From: Gottfriedia sp049568075
GTDB taxonomy: Bacteria > Bacillota > Bacilli > Bacillales > Bacillaceae_G
Reading direction: 5' to 3' (one strand)
Length of the DNA: 64,000 nt
NCBI GenBank assembly: GCA_049568075.1
Contig: CP144911.1
Below the pieces are notes generated by a model that saw only the letters and a program-made list of their open reading frames with translations, had not been told where the DNA came from and ran no database searches. The position numbers and the translations under genes were made by a program. This document shows positions 42,501 through 51,300 of the stretch, piece by piece. How positions within the stretch are numbered: the first letter of the stretch is position 1; each line of letters starts with the position of its first letter.

Positions 42501-42731
42501 ATGTATATAACAATTAAAGAAACAGCGGAATACTTGGATCTTGATGAATCTTATATTCACCAATTAATTCAAGAACGAAAAATAAGAGCAGTCCATGATG
42601 GTGAACAATATTTAATCTACAAAGAGCAATTTAATAATCATTTAGAACAAATGGAAAAAGCAAAAAAAATGATTGCTGATTACTATAACGAACCAATTCC
42701 TGAAGACCTAGATGTAAAGGATGAAGATTAA
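42501..42731 (+). CDS. Small excisionase-type HTH protein
   Basis: 76 residues. 'YITIKETAEYLDLDESYIHQLIQERKIRAVHDGEQYLIYKEQFNNHLEQM' (residues 2-51) is an HTH_17/MerR-like winged helix, followed by an acidic tail. Similar to excisionase-fold DNA-binding proteins; no integrase is adjacent. AAGGAGAAC precedes ATG. It may regulate the putP gene 41 bp downstream (inference). Confidence 0.8.
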   Translation: MYITIKETAEYLDLDESYIHQLIQERKIRAVHDGEQYLIYKEQFNNHLEQMEKAKKMIADYYNEPIPEDLDVKDED

Positions 42732-42772
42732 AATAAAATCAGATTGTAAGAGTTTTAAAACGGGGGGATAAA

Positions 42773-44248
42773 ATGGATACGCAAGTACTCATATCAATTT
42801 CTATTTACTTTATTTTTATGTTAGCTATAGGTGTTTACGCTTATAAAAAATCTACTGATAGTTTATCTGAGTATATGCTTGGTGATCGTGGTCTTGGACC
42901 TGCAGTTACTGCTCTTTCAGCTGGTGCAGCTGATATGAGTGGATGGATGTTAATGGGATTACCTGGTGCAATGTACGCGACTGGTATCTCATCTGCTTGG
43001 ATTGCTATTGGATTGACGATTGGAGCATATTTAAACTATTTACTTTTAGCACCTCGACTACGTGTATTTACTGAAGTAGCCGATAATTCAATTACAATAC
43101 CAAATTTCTTTGAAAAAAGATTCCAAGATTCAACTCGAATTTTAAGAATTACTTCAGCTGTTGTTATTATCATTTTCTTTACACTTTATTGCTCAGCTGG
43201 TTTTGTATCTGGAGGTACATTATTTGAGTCAGCCTTTGGAATCGATTATAAAGTAGGATTAATTGTCACAGCTGCTGTTGTAATTGCCTATACATTATTT
43301 GGTGGGTTCTTAGCTGTAAGTTTAACAGATTTCGTTCAAGGTCTAATTATGTTTATTGCATTAATTTTAGTACCACTTGTTGCTTTTACAGATGTAGGTG
43401 GAGTAAAGCCTGCTTTCGATGAAATTAAAAATATAGACCCTAAGTTATTAAATATCTTTACTGGAACCTCATTTATTGGAATTGTTTCTTTACTTGCTTG
43501 GGGATTAGGGTATTTTGGACAACCTCATATTATTGTTCGATTTATGGCGATTTCAACTGTAAAGGAATTAAAGCCAGCGCGTCGAATTGGTATGGGATGG
43601 ATGATTTTTACGATTGCTGGTGCAACATTAACAGGACTAGTTGGAATTGCATATATTTCAGTTAACAATTTAACATTAAATGATCCAGAAACAATTTTTA
43701 TCTTTTTCTCAAAAACATTATTTCATCCACTAATTACGGGATTCTTGTTATCTGCGATACTTGCAGCGATTATGAGTACTATCTCATCTCAACTTTTAGT
43801 AACTGCAAGTGCTTTAACAGAAGATCTTTATCGTATCTTTGGTAAAAAGAATGCATCTGATAAAGAGCTCGTTCGAATTGGTAGATTAGCTGTATTAATC
43901 GTTGCGATTGTATCATTACTTTTATCGTTAACACCTAATGATACGATTCTAAATCTTGTTGGTAATGCCTGGGCAGGCTTCGGTGCTGCATTTGGTCCAG
44001 CTATATTATTAAGTTTATTTTGGAAAAGAATGACTAGCTGGGGTGCACTTGCAGGCATGGTAGTAGGGGCAGCAACTGTTATCATTTGGATCAGCGTGGA
44101 TGCGATTAAAGAAGCGATTAACTTATATGAAATGGTTCCAGGTTTCTTTTTCAGCTTATTAGCAGTTATTATAGTTAGTCTTTTAACTTCAAATACAAAT
44201 CCAAAAGTAGAAAAGCAATTTGAGGAAATGGAAAAACGACTAGCATAA
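42773..44248 (+). CDS. putP: Sodium/proline symporter PutP
   Basis: 491 residues, about 13 helices, SSSF family. 'LSAGAADMSGWMLMGLPGAMYATGISSAWIAIGLTIGAYLNYLLLAPRLR' (about residues 49-98) contains the PutP sodium/proline site, and 'GYFGQPHIIVRFMAI' and 'LAAIMSTISSQLLVTASALTEDLYR' are highly conserved in PutP/OpuE. It imports proline with sodium, for nutrition or osmoprotection. GGGGGG precedes ATG. It lies downstream of T-box-controlled proS, in keeping with a proline theme. Confidence 0.93.
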   Translation: MDTQVLISISIYFIFMLAIGVYAYKKSTDSLSEYMLGDRGLGPAVTALSAGAADMSGWMLMGLPGAMYATGISSAWIAIGLTIGAYLNYLLLAPRLRVFTEVADNSITIPNFFEKRFQDSTRILRITSAVVIIIFFTLYCSAGFVSGGTLFESAFGIDYKVGLIVTAAVVIAYTLFGGFLAVSLTDFVQGLIMFIALILVPLVAFTDVGGVKPAFDEIKNIDPKLLNIFTGTSFIGIVSLLAWGLGYFGQPHIIVRFMAISTVKELKPARRIGMGWMIFTIAGATLTGLVGIAYISVNNLTLNDPETIFIFFSKTLFHPLITGFLLSAILAAIMSTISSQLLVTASALTEDLYRIFGKKNASDKELVRIGRLAVLIVAIVSLLLSLTPNDTILNLVGNAWAGFGAAFGPAILLSLFWKRMTSWGALAGMVVGAATVIIWISVDAIKEAINLYEMVPGFFFSLLAVIIVSLLTSNTNPKVEKQFEEMEKRLA

Positions 44249-44283
44249 AACAAAAGGATATTTTCAAAATGTTTAATCAGTAG

Positions 44284-44318
44284 AAATAGGAGCGTGCTAT
44301 GCACACTCCTATTTTTTT
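44284..44318 (+). terminator. Terminator after putP
   Basis: 14-bp stem AAATAGGAGCGTGC/GCACACTCCTATTT (one mismatch), 3-nt loop, T7. Confidence 0.85.
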
Positions 44319-44434
44319 ATTTTTGATTCTTTTTGGAAATAATTCACAATTGAATAAAACGTACACTTTGTATACAATTTTTATATAAGACAGAAAATTA
44401 AAATTTAAATGGTACGTTAAGGGGTGTTGTATAT

Positions 44435-44584
44435 ATGAAAAAGGAAGTAATGATTATAGTCCCCATCCTTATTATAATATCAGTTGCATTAAGCATGAAT
44501 AACGCTTATCACGAAATGGTTTTTACAGGTGTAGGAGAAGGTTTTACTGATTTTGTGAAATATATTGTTCATGGACTTTTCTAA
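44435..44584 (+). CDS. Short membrane-anchored or secreted peptide (49 aa)
   Basis: ATG follows AAGGGGTG. The peptide begins MKKEVMIIVPILIIISVALS, a single hydrophobic N-terminal segment, and ends with an amphipathic stretch. It is followed by a terminator at 44607. No family is recognised. It could be a small membrane protein or a processed peptide. Confidence 0.55.
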   Translation: MKKEVMIIVPILIIISVALSMNNAYHEMVFTGVGEGFTDFVKYIVHGLF

Positions 44585-44606
44585 TAATTTTTATAAATCG
44601 TAAAAA

Positions 44607-44642
44607 ATCCCTGTCTCCTTTATTGGTTACAGGGTTATTTTT
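44607..44642 (+). terminator. Terminator after 49-aa gene
   Basis: Stem ATCCCTGT/ACAGGGTT followed by ATTTTTAATT. Confidence 0.6.
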
Positions 44643-44706
44643 AATTAGGGATCCTTAATTTACTTGTCTCAAATAGTTGTTATGACAATCGCTACCTGTT
44701 ATACCT

Positions 44707-44958
44707 TTACCGTTTATTCAAATTCTCCTGCGCCATTCTAACTAATTCTTTCACCATATTCCCACCAATCCGTCCACCAACTTTACCGTTTTCATGAGAC
44801 GTTAAATTTCCATTATATCCTTTCGTTAAAGGAACTCCAACTTCTTCAGCAGCTTCGAACTTAGCATCTTCAGGATTAGATGTATGCATTACTTTAGCTT
44901 TTAAAACATCTAAAGCTTTTCTAGATTCAGGAACTAAGATTTTATTTTTTCTACTCAT
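44707..44958 (-). CDS. Alpha/beta-type small acid-soluble spore protein
   Basis: 83 residues. Contains the SASP signatures 'KFEAAEEVGVPLTKGYNGNLTSHENGKVGGRIGGNMVKELVRMAQ', including the GPR protease site region (E-x-A-x-E) and the DNA-binding G-x-x-G-G-x-x-x-x-x-V-K-x-x-V segment. It coats spore DNA in the A form and is degraded at germination. I start at ATG 44958, 8 nt after AGGAG; the GTG at 44967 overlaps the ribosome-binding site. Slightly longer at the N-terminus than the major SASPs (about 70 residues), so it may be a minor type. Confidence 0.93.
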   Translation of the reverse strand: MSRKNKILVPESRKALDVLKAKVMHTSNPEDAKFEAAEEVGVPLTKGYNGNLTSHENGKVGGRIGGNMVKELVRMAQENLNKR

Positions 44959-45089
44959 CAAACCCACTCCTTTTAGTTGTAGATTTCCCGTTTATTGATT
45001 TTTTTAATTATGGAAATAATTGCTATAAAATAGGGAATGTTACATAATGAAGACATGCGTTGATTAATCGATATAAAAGGAGAATGATG

Positions 45090-45497
45090 ATGAAATCTTT
45101 TAATGTAACATTTCACAAAGAAGATAATGTAGATAATATGTTAATCCAAAAATTGAATGACGAGGAATACCATAAGTCTACTGAAGGTGGAACTAGACAT
45201 TTATTCGAAATCGATACGAATATAGGCTTTTTTGTGTTTTTAGATTCTGAGGATAATGAAGGAAATGTATCTCATTTAGTTCTTCAATATAATGAAGAAG
45301 ATGAAGAACCAGTTGCTTGCTATTCATTTGCAATGAAAGATTTTTATGAATTCATGGCATTATATTTAAATGATTTAGAATTCGTTGATGAAACTTCTGA
45401 AGAAGAGGAAGTTGAACTGGATGCTTCTAGTTCAATTCATCATTTAGTTCATCTATTATTCCATGTAATTGAAGAAGGCGAAGATTTAGAAGTATAA
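45090..45497 (+). CDS. Acidic cytosolic hypothetical protein
   Basis: 135 residues, rich in Glu/Asp, with alternating strands ('FFVFLDSEDNEGNVSHLVLQYNEEDEEPVACYSFAMKDFYEFM') and a C-terminal 'IHHLVHLLFHVIEEGEDLEV' helix. Conserved in Bacillus as an uncharacterised cytosolic protein as far as I recall. Of three ATGs in a row (45084, 45087, 45090), the last has the best distance (7 nt) from AGGAG. Single gene with terminator. Confidence 0.7.
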   Translation: MKSFNVTFHKEDNVDNMLIQKLNDEEYHKSTEGGTRHLFEIDTNIGFFVFLDSEDNEGNVSHLVLQYNEEDEEPVACYSFAMKDFYEFMALYLNDLEFVDETSEEEEVELDASSSIHHLVHLLFHVIEEGEDLEV

Positions 45498-45621
45498 ATT
45501 ACCAAATAAATGAATTTTCTTCCAAAAAATGCCGAGTTTATATCTTTGAAAATGGATATTTATGCAAAGTATGGAAGTTTCACTAATTTATTTTGGTTAG
45601 TAATTAAATACTATTATTTCA

Positions 45622-45658
45622 AAAAAAGCACTTGATATTTTTATCAAGAGCTTTTTTT
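45622..45658 (+). terminator. Terminator after acidic protein gene
   Basis: Stem AAAAAGC..CTTGAT/ATCAAG..GCTTTTT with symmetric A bulges and T7. Confidence 0.8.
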
Positions 45659-45776
45659 ATTTTAAGGCTTCTACTTTGTCTATCATAAATAACTTTCGAC
45701 TCAAGTAAAATTTAAACAAGGATATTTACAGAGGAGCTTGTAAAAAAAATAAAAAGTAGAATAGGAGTCGATCATA

Positions 45777-46676
45777 TTGAATTTGCCACAGTCTGTATTT
45801 ATAAAAGAAATTGGACCTCGTATTAATTTTCAATATGGATCACGATTATCTATTGACCAAAAATTACAATGGATTAACTATCTGATTGATAGTGGAATAA
45901 ATCATATCGAAGTATCCACTTTAATGAATTTTCCGAATAAACAACAGTTTAGTGAAGCTACCGAATTAGTATTGAAGCTAAAAAGAGATCATCACCTAAC
46001 ATATGGAGTATTAGTACCAAATAAAAGAAGTTTAATGAGAGCATTTGTTGTAGATGCAGATGAAATTAACTTTTTTATCTCAACAAGTGAGTCATATAAT
46101 GTTAAAGTTAAAAATTGCTCGATCACTCAATCATTGAAAGATATAAAAGAGATGACAAAAGTAACGAAAGATTATGAAAAGCTATCGCGTGCTTATATTA
46201 CAACGGTATTTGATTGTCACGATGAAAAAGTAAGTCATCAAAAAGCCATCGATTTAGCATCGCGCTTATTAGATGATGGTGTGGAGGCGTTATCATTTGT
46301 TGATACGGTCGGAAAAGTAACACCTCAACAAGTTAAGTTATTTTTAGAGGATTTATTAATAAAAATACCGAAAGAGCGTTGTTCGATGCAATTTTATAAT
46401 ACTTATGGGAATGGCATTTCAAACATCTATACTTCACTTTCGTATGGGATACAGCGGTTTGAATCAGCAAATGGAGGGTTCGGAGGTTGTTTTCCTTCTA
46501 ATGAACAAAATAGAATGATTGAAACGGAAGATTTTATTTCATTTTTACATCGACTTAATATTTCAACTGATGTCGACGAAGTAAAACTACTAGACGCTAC
46601 AAACTATATTTCAACCCAATTAAACGAAGAGCCTACTAGTAAGTTATTTTCAAGTTACCATCCTAAAAGCATCTAA
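45777..46676 (+). CDS. HMG-CoA-lyase-like TIM-barrel protein lacking metal ligands
   Basis: 299 residues aligning along the whole HMGL/DRE-TIM metallolyase barrel: 'IKEIGPRINFQ' for the family's E-V-G-P-R-D-G-L-Q, 'HIEVSTLMNF', 'DEINFFISTSESYN', 'SFVDTVGKVTPQQV', 'GGFGGCFP'. However, the catalytic/metal Asp after Arg15 is Ile16, the H-x-H pair is Gln205/Tyr207 (SMQFYNTYG), and the late Asn is Met247. Arg15 and Cys238 remain. It therefore probably is not an active metal-dependent lyase. The start is TTG 45777 with AGGAG 8-9 nt upstream. The stop codon lies in a terminator loop. Confidence 0.8.
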   Translation: MNLPQSVFIKEIGPRINFQYGSRLSIDQKLQWINYLIDSGINHIEVSTLMNFPNKQQFSEATELVLKLKRDHHLTYGVLVPNKRSLMRAFVVDADEINFFISTSESYNVKVKNCSITQSLKDIKEMTKVTKDYEKLSRAYITTVFDCHDEKVSHQKAIDLASRLLDDGVEALSFVDTVGKVTPQQVKLFLEDLLIKIPKERCSMQFYNTYGNGISNIYTSLSYGIQRFESANGGFGGCFPSNEQNRMIETEDFISFLHRLNISTDVDEVKLLDATNYISTQLNEEPTSKLFSSYHPKSI

Positions 46677-46690
46677 CATGATGCTTTTTT
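46665..46690 (+). terminator. Terminator overlapping the HMGL-like stop codon
   Basis: 9-bp stem AAAAGCATC/GATGCTTTT with loop TAACAT that contains the stop codon TAA; T6 tail. Confidence 0.85.
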
Positions 46691-46770
46691 ATTTTGTTTT
46701 TAATAATTTGGACAAGAATTGAATTTTTTTTGCATATAATTTACTAATTTGAATGAAAGGAGATTTGATT

Positions 46771-47550
46771 ATGTCTAACTTTGAAGCAATTATATTAGGC
46801 ATCATTCAAGGGTTAACCGAATTTCTCCCAATCAGTAGTACCGGTCATTTATATATTGGTAGACATTTATTCGGGTTAGATGAGGCAGGCTTATTATTAG
46901 ATACGTTAATGCATATTGGTACTTTATTAGCAGTTTTTGTTTTTTACAGTAAAGAATGGAAAGGTTTGATCAAAAAACCTTTTTCGAAATTAACTTTATT
47001 ACTATTTGTAGGAACATTACCCGCTGTAATTGTAGGCTTATTATTTAAAGATTTTTTTGATGAGATTTCTGTATCGGGTAAAACGATTGGGTGGGAGTTT
47101 ATTTTTACTGGTATTATTTTATTTATTGCTGACAAAAGGAGAAAGGGAAAGAAAACAATGGAGGAACTAACATGGGTTGATGCCTTATTCATCGGCTCAT
47201 TTCAAGCACTTGCTATATTTCCAGCGGTTTCTCGTTCAGGATTAACGATCGCTGCAGCATTATTTAAAGGAATGGAACGAAAAAGCGCTGCTTATTTTTC
47301 ATTCTTACTATCTACTCCAGCAATTTTAGGTGGAATCGTATTCCAAGGAAAAGATCTTCTAGGCGGAAACGCGGAGCAAATTGCGTTTTTCCCACTATTT
47401 CTAGGAACATTAGCCGCAAGCCTATTCGGTTATTTAGCCATCAGTTGGATGATCAATTTATTGAAAAAACAATCACTGAATATTTTTGGCTATTATGTTA
47501 TTTTTTTAGGGGTTAGTATCGTTGTGCTTCAGTATTTGAAGATATTTTAA
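46771..47550 (+). CDS. uppP: Undecaprenyl-diphosphatase UppP (BacA)
   Basis: 259 residues, about eight helices. 'GIIQGLTEFLPISSTGHLYIG' (residues 10-30) carries the catalytic Glu/Ser/His cluster and 'ALAIFPAVSRSGLTIAAALFKGMER' (about 148-172) the conserved Arg motif. It recycles undecaprenyl pyrophosphate to the monophosphate carrier for cell-wall synthesis and confers bacitracin tolerance. I start at ATG 46771 since AAAGGAG is 8-9 nt upstream. Its terminator region is split by the inserted element at 47592. Confidence 0.94.
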   Translation: MSNFEAIILGIIQGLTEFLPISSTGHLYIGRHLFGLDEAGLLLDTLMHIGTLLAVFVFYSKEWKGLIKKPFSKLTLLLFVGTLPAVIVGLLFKDFFDEISVSGKTIGWEFIFTGIILFIADKRRKGKKTMEELTWVDALFIGSFQALAIFPAVSRSGLTIAAALFKGMERKSAAYFSFLLSTPAILGGIVFQGKDLLGGNAEQIAFFPLFLGTLAASLFGYLAISWMINLLKKQSLNIFGYYVIFLGVSIVVLQYLKIF

Positions 47551-47570
47551 TACTTTATATGGATAAAAAA

Positions 47571-47771
47571 AGAACAGAATCTACTGCTCTTAGTGTGTAG
47601 ACAAAGTACAAAAAACTTGATTTTCAGACTGATTGCAAGCGCTTGTCTTTCGAGGCGCGAAGCTTGGTGAGGAGCGGAGTTACCCTTGAAGGTAATGAGC
47701 ACCGCAGACAGACGAAGCAACGAAGAAAGCGAGCGTTTGTCAACAGTCTGAGAGCAGAATCTACTGCTCTT
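47571..47771 (+). repeat. Palindromic element inserted in the uppP terminator, flanked by 21-bp direct repeats
   Basis: AGA(A/G)CAGAATCTACTGCTCTT occurs at 47571-47591 and 47751-47771 (one mismatch) around 159 bp. Each copy is itself a terminator hairpin (GAGCAG/CTGCTC). The body can fold into a long imperfect hairpin: CAGACTG/CAGTCTG, CAAGCGCT/AGCGTTTG, GTCTTTCG/CGAAGAAAGC, with an inner GTTACC/GGTAAT. It is clearly richer in G+C than its surroundings and has no reading frame. It resembles a MITE- or REP-like interspersed element; other copies cannot be checked here. Confidence 0.65.
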
Positions 47772-47949
47772 TTATTCATTAAATAAATTTCATGATGTTT
47801 ATTTAGAAGTTAAATCCTTGGTACAAACGCCAAGGACTATTGTTGTTTTATTAAAATCTGTTTAAATAAAGGATTTTTAATAATTAATAGATTTCAAGTT
47901 ACCAAATTATCAACTAAAATTAAAGTATCACCTTACAGGAGAAAGACAG

Positions 47950-48369
47950 ATGCAGATTTTTATTACTCTAAAGAGTTTATCTAGACGAAAAGGATTTATA
48001 GAAAAAAAACCATTTGAAATTGAAAAAAAACCATTAACCGTTGAAGATTTAATCCAAGAACTACTCTCAATAAACGTAAATTCATTTAATCAAAAAGAAA
48101 TCGGAATTCCGTTTCTTCCTTATCTAACTCAGGACGAAATCAATATGAAATCAACGGTCGGTAAGATTGGGTTTAATGAGATCAATAATGATACGAGTGC
48201 TAATGTAAAGGAAGCAATATCTACTGCTTTACTAGCATTCCAAGACGGCTTATTTAAAGTATTTTTAAATGATAATGAAATAGAAAGTCTTCAAGAAAAC
48301 ATTGACTTACATGAAAATGACGAGTTTACATTTATAAAATTAACGATGCTGTCTGGCCGTATGTGGTAG
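47950..48369 (+). CDS. Small partner protein of DUF4132 gene, possible beta-grasp fold
   Basis: 139 residues. The start 'MQIFITLKSLSRRKGFIEKKPFEIEKKPLTVEDLIQELL' and end 'LFKVFLNDNEIESLQENIDLHENDEFTFIKLTMLSGRMW' resemble a ubiquitin/MoaD-like beta-grasp arrangement (two first strands, helix, 'dEi.l...i.l.e.Def.fi.l..l.G'). This is inference from pattern only. AGGAGAAAG precedes ATG. It ends 13 bp before the 1640-residue DUF4132 gene, so the two form an operon. Function unknown. Confidence 0.7.
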   Translation: MQIFITLKSLSRRKGFIEKKPFEIEKKPLTVEDLIQELLSINVNSFNQKEIGIPFLPYLTQDEINMKSTVGKIGFNEINNDTSANVKEAISTALLAFQDGLFKVFLNDNEIESLQENIDLHENDEFTFIKLTMLSGRMW

Positions 48370-48382
48370 AAAGGAATTCAAC

Positions 48383-51300
48383 ATGAATCAATATAAAGAA
48401 TATTATCAAAGCTTAGAAGAAAAATTACATTTACTTGACGGAGATCATTTAAAAATTGCTAGATTAATGATTAATGGTGCAAAAAGTAGTTCTTATTACA
48501 ATCACGATTATGTTAACCCAATCAGAAAATTGCTTTCCGCTAATCCAAACTTAACTAAAAACGAATACTTCGAACCTATTCGATTTATTATAAAATCTTT
48601 ATTAGGTGAACAAGAATTAAACAAATTTGATTATATTCTAGCTCATGTAATTGATTTTCCACATTCAGAAAGTTATTATAGAAGACCTTTTCGAACGAAG
48701 GATATGGCAGTACATACAAAAAAAGTGATCGAAAAATCATTTGAATTAGTACGATGGAATCAGCACGATGTGAATTTAAAAACGCTTCTAACCACACCCT
48801 CTGAATTAAGTGAAGACTATGATTACCATTCCATATTAAGTGATTTGATTGCTTATGAACTTGACCATGAAAATGAAGAAATAAAAAATTCACTACAAGA
48901 AATTATTTACGGTGAAAATAATACGGCTTTACTAAGTAGATGGATGATTAAAGGGATGTTTAAATCTCATAAACAGGAAAGCTATGAAGATTTGGGTAAA
49001 TTACTTTTAGCTGCGGGTCTACAAGAAGGCTTAAGACAAAATATAGTAGAAACAATGGATGAAGGTACTATCGATGGAATGAAGTTTCTTCTTCAAATAA
49101 TTATTGAGAATAATTTAACACGTTTTAGTTCGATTGTAAGAGCACTAGCCGTTTGGACTGGTGTTGAATTTGAGTCGAATAATAAAAGAATCGTGAATCA
49201 AGTTATTACCTATATTTCTTTAGCATTAAATAACGAAGATATACGAAATGATTGGACTTCTCAAAATAATGTAGATCAGCTGTATATTTCTTTATGGGCT
49301 AAAGGTGTATATGAGGAAGCTGATTTAATCAATGAAATTAGTCTGATTTTAACAAACGGCTTACATTATCAAAAAGTAGTTGCACATTATTTAATTGGCC
49401 AATTAGAAAATAAACCACTTATTTATTCTCTATTAACGAATCATTTCGAACAAACAGATATAGAATTGCAAGCCTGGACGATTAAAAATTATCCATATCG
49501 TTGTTCAACGAGATATAACTTTTTAAGTGGAAATGAAAATAAATTTTTATATTATAAAGAACCGCTTTTACAAGATAAACATGTTCGTACTAAGCAGTTC
49601 AATTATTTTTGTAATCTCGTAGAACATGGTCCTAAAGCAAACAAAGTACTAAATTCCAGCGCATTTAAACAGATGGAAATAACCTATTCACCGGATACGA
49701 TTATTCAAATTTTAATCTATTTAACAGCGTATGATTTAGATCATAATTGGATTGCTCAACTAATGGAGTACAAAAAATATATGAGCGCTGAAACTAGGTC
49801 TCAGTTCTTAGACTATTTTATCGTAAATATTGATGACCCAACTCAAAAGGAATATCTTTTTAATGCTTTATCAGATAGAAGTGTATTAATAAGAGAAGAA
49901 GCTATCGCTAAAATTAAAAAAATAACGTCTTTAAACGACTCTGATATCACACGAATTGAGGCATTACTTACGCTTAAAACACCATTAGTTAGACAAGAAG
50001 CAATCCATTTACTATTAAAGCTTAAGGACAACCAGTTAAAAGAATCGTTAAAACGTTTATTGAGTAGTAAGAAAGCTCAACAACGTCTTGGGGCATTAGA
50101 TATTGTAAACCAAACGAAAGAACATAACGTACACAAATCCAACTTTGATCAATATAAGGAATTACTCCATTTAATTTCTAATCCAACGGAAAATGAGCGG
50201 TTGCAGATTGATAAATTAACAAAGCAAGAATGGAACGAAAAAAATGGATTTGGTTTATATGACCCAAGTAAAATTAGGCCAGTTCGAAAGCTTGAAATTG
50301 AAAAATCATACCAACAAAAAGAATGGTTTACACTTAATAAAGCTACAATTTTATCTTTTCTAAATGGTTTAACGGAGCTAATACATGAAAATAAAGATTA
50401 TGAATTTGAAATCGAATATTGGGATGGACAGAAAGAATTCGTTTTATTAGGTAGTCATATAGAGATGATAAGACATTATAAATCAGATGACTTAAAAATG
50501 ATAGATCAATTACCTTTACCTGATGTTTGGAAAAACTATTTGATTTCTAGTGGTCTTCGTACCAACCAAATAATTGAATTATGGTTTTATTTAAATGGAC
50601 ATGACTTAGTAAATTACTACGATCATACATTTAACCCTTGGGATTATAAGTATCGAAATTATGATTTAACTGATGAAGAAAATCTTACTCCATTAAATAG
50701 CCGTCAGAAAGACTTACTTACTTCTTTTTTTCCTATTTCGAGCTTAAAAAAAGTAGGCAAAACGATTGTTGAGCTGAATTACGAACAACAAATTAGAAGT
50801 ATTATCGAAGCATATTTTAATGATCTGCCTAAAGAAGATAAATTCCATTATCTATTAAATCAACTAAAGTCGTTTTCAATACTCATTGCAAATGGATCAA
50901 ATTGGCTTAAGATTTATGATTATTTGTCTGAGTCGCTAATTGAATGGTTAGAAGAATCAATTTATGACGATGAATCATTTATTGAGTACTATGAATATAA
51001 AAATTATCTTTACCATTACTGTAAAAAGCGTTTATTTAAACACTCACCAGAGGATTTAATACGTGCTTACACTTTAAATGTAATAGATGAAAATGAGCTT
51101 CTTAAAGAAATTCTGAGTGATCCAAAACGAACTAAATTCTTTAGGGAAATCTATGTTGAAAACAGTGAATTAGTAAAGAAATACCCTGAAATCACTAAAA
51201 TAGCACAAAAAATACTAGACAGGGTTTTAGAGATTGAATTAAAGCGGGGAGATTTAGCAACGAGTGTATCGAATTTTGCTGGTGGGATTGATTATTTTGA

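Noticed and set aside
47571..47771. CRISPR array
   Set aside because: Only two repeats around a 159-bp palindromic body; no regular spacers and no cas genes.
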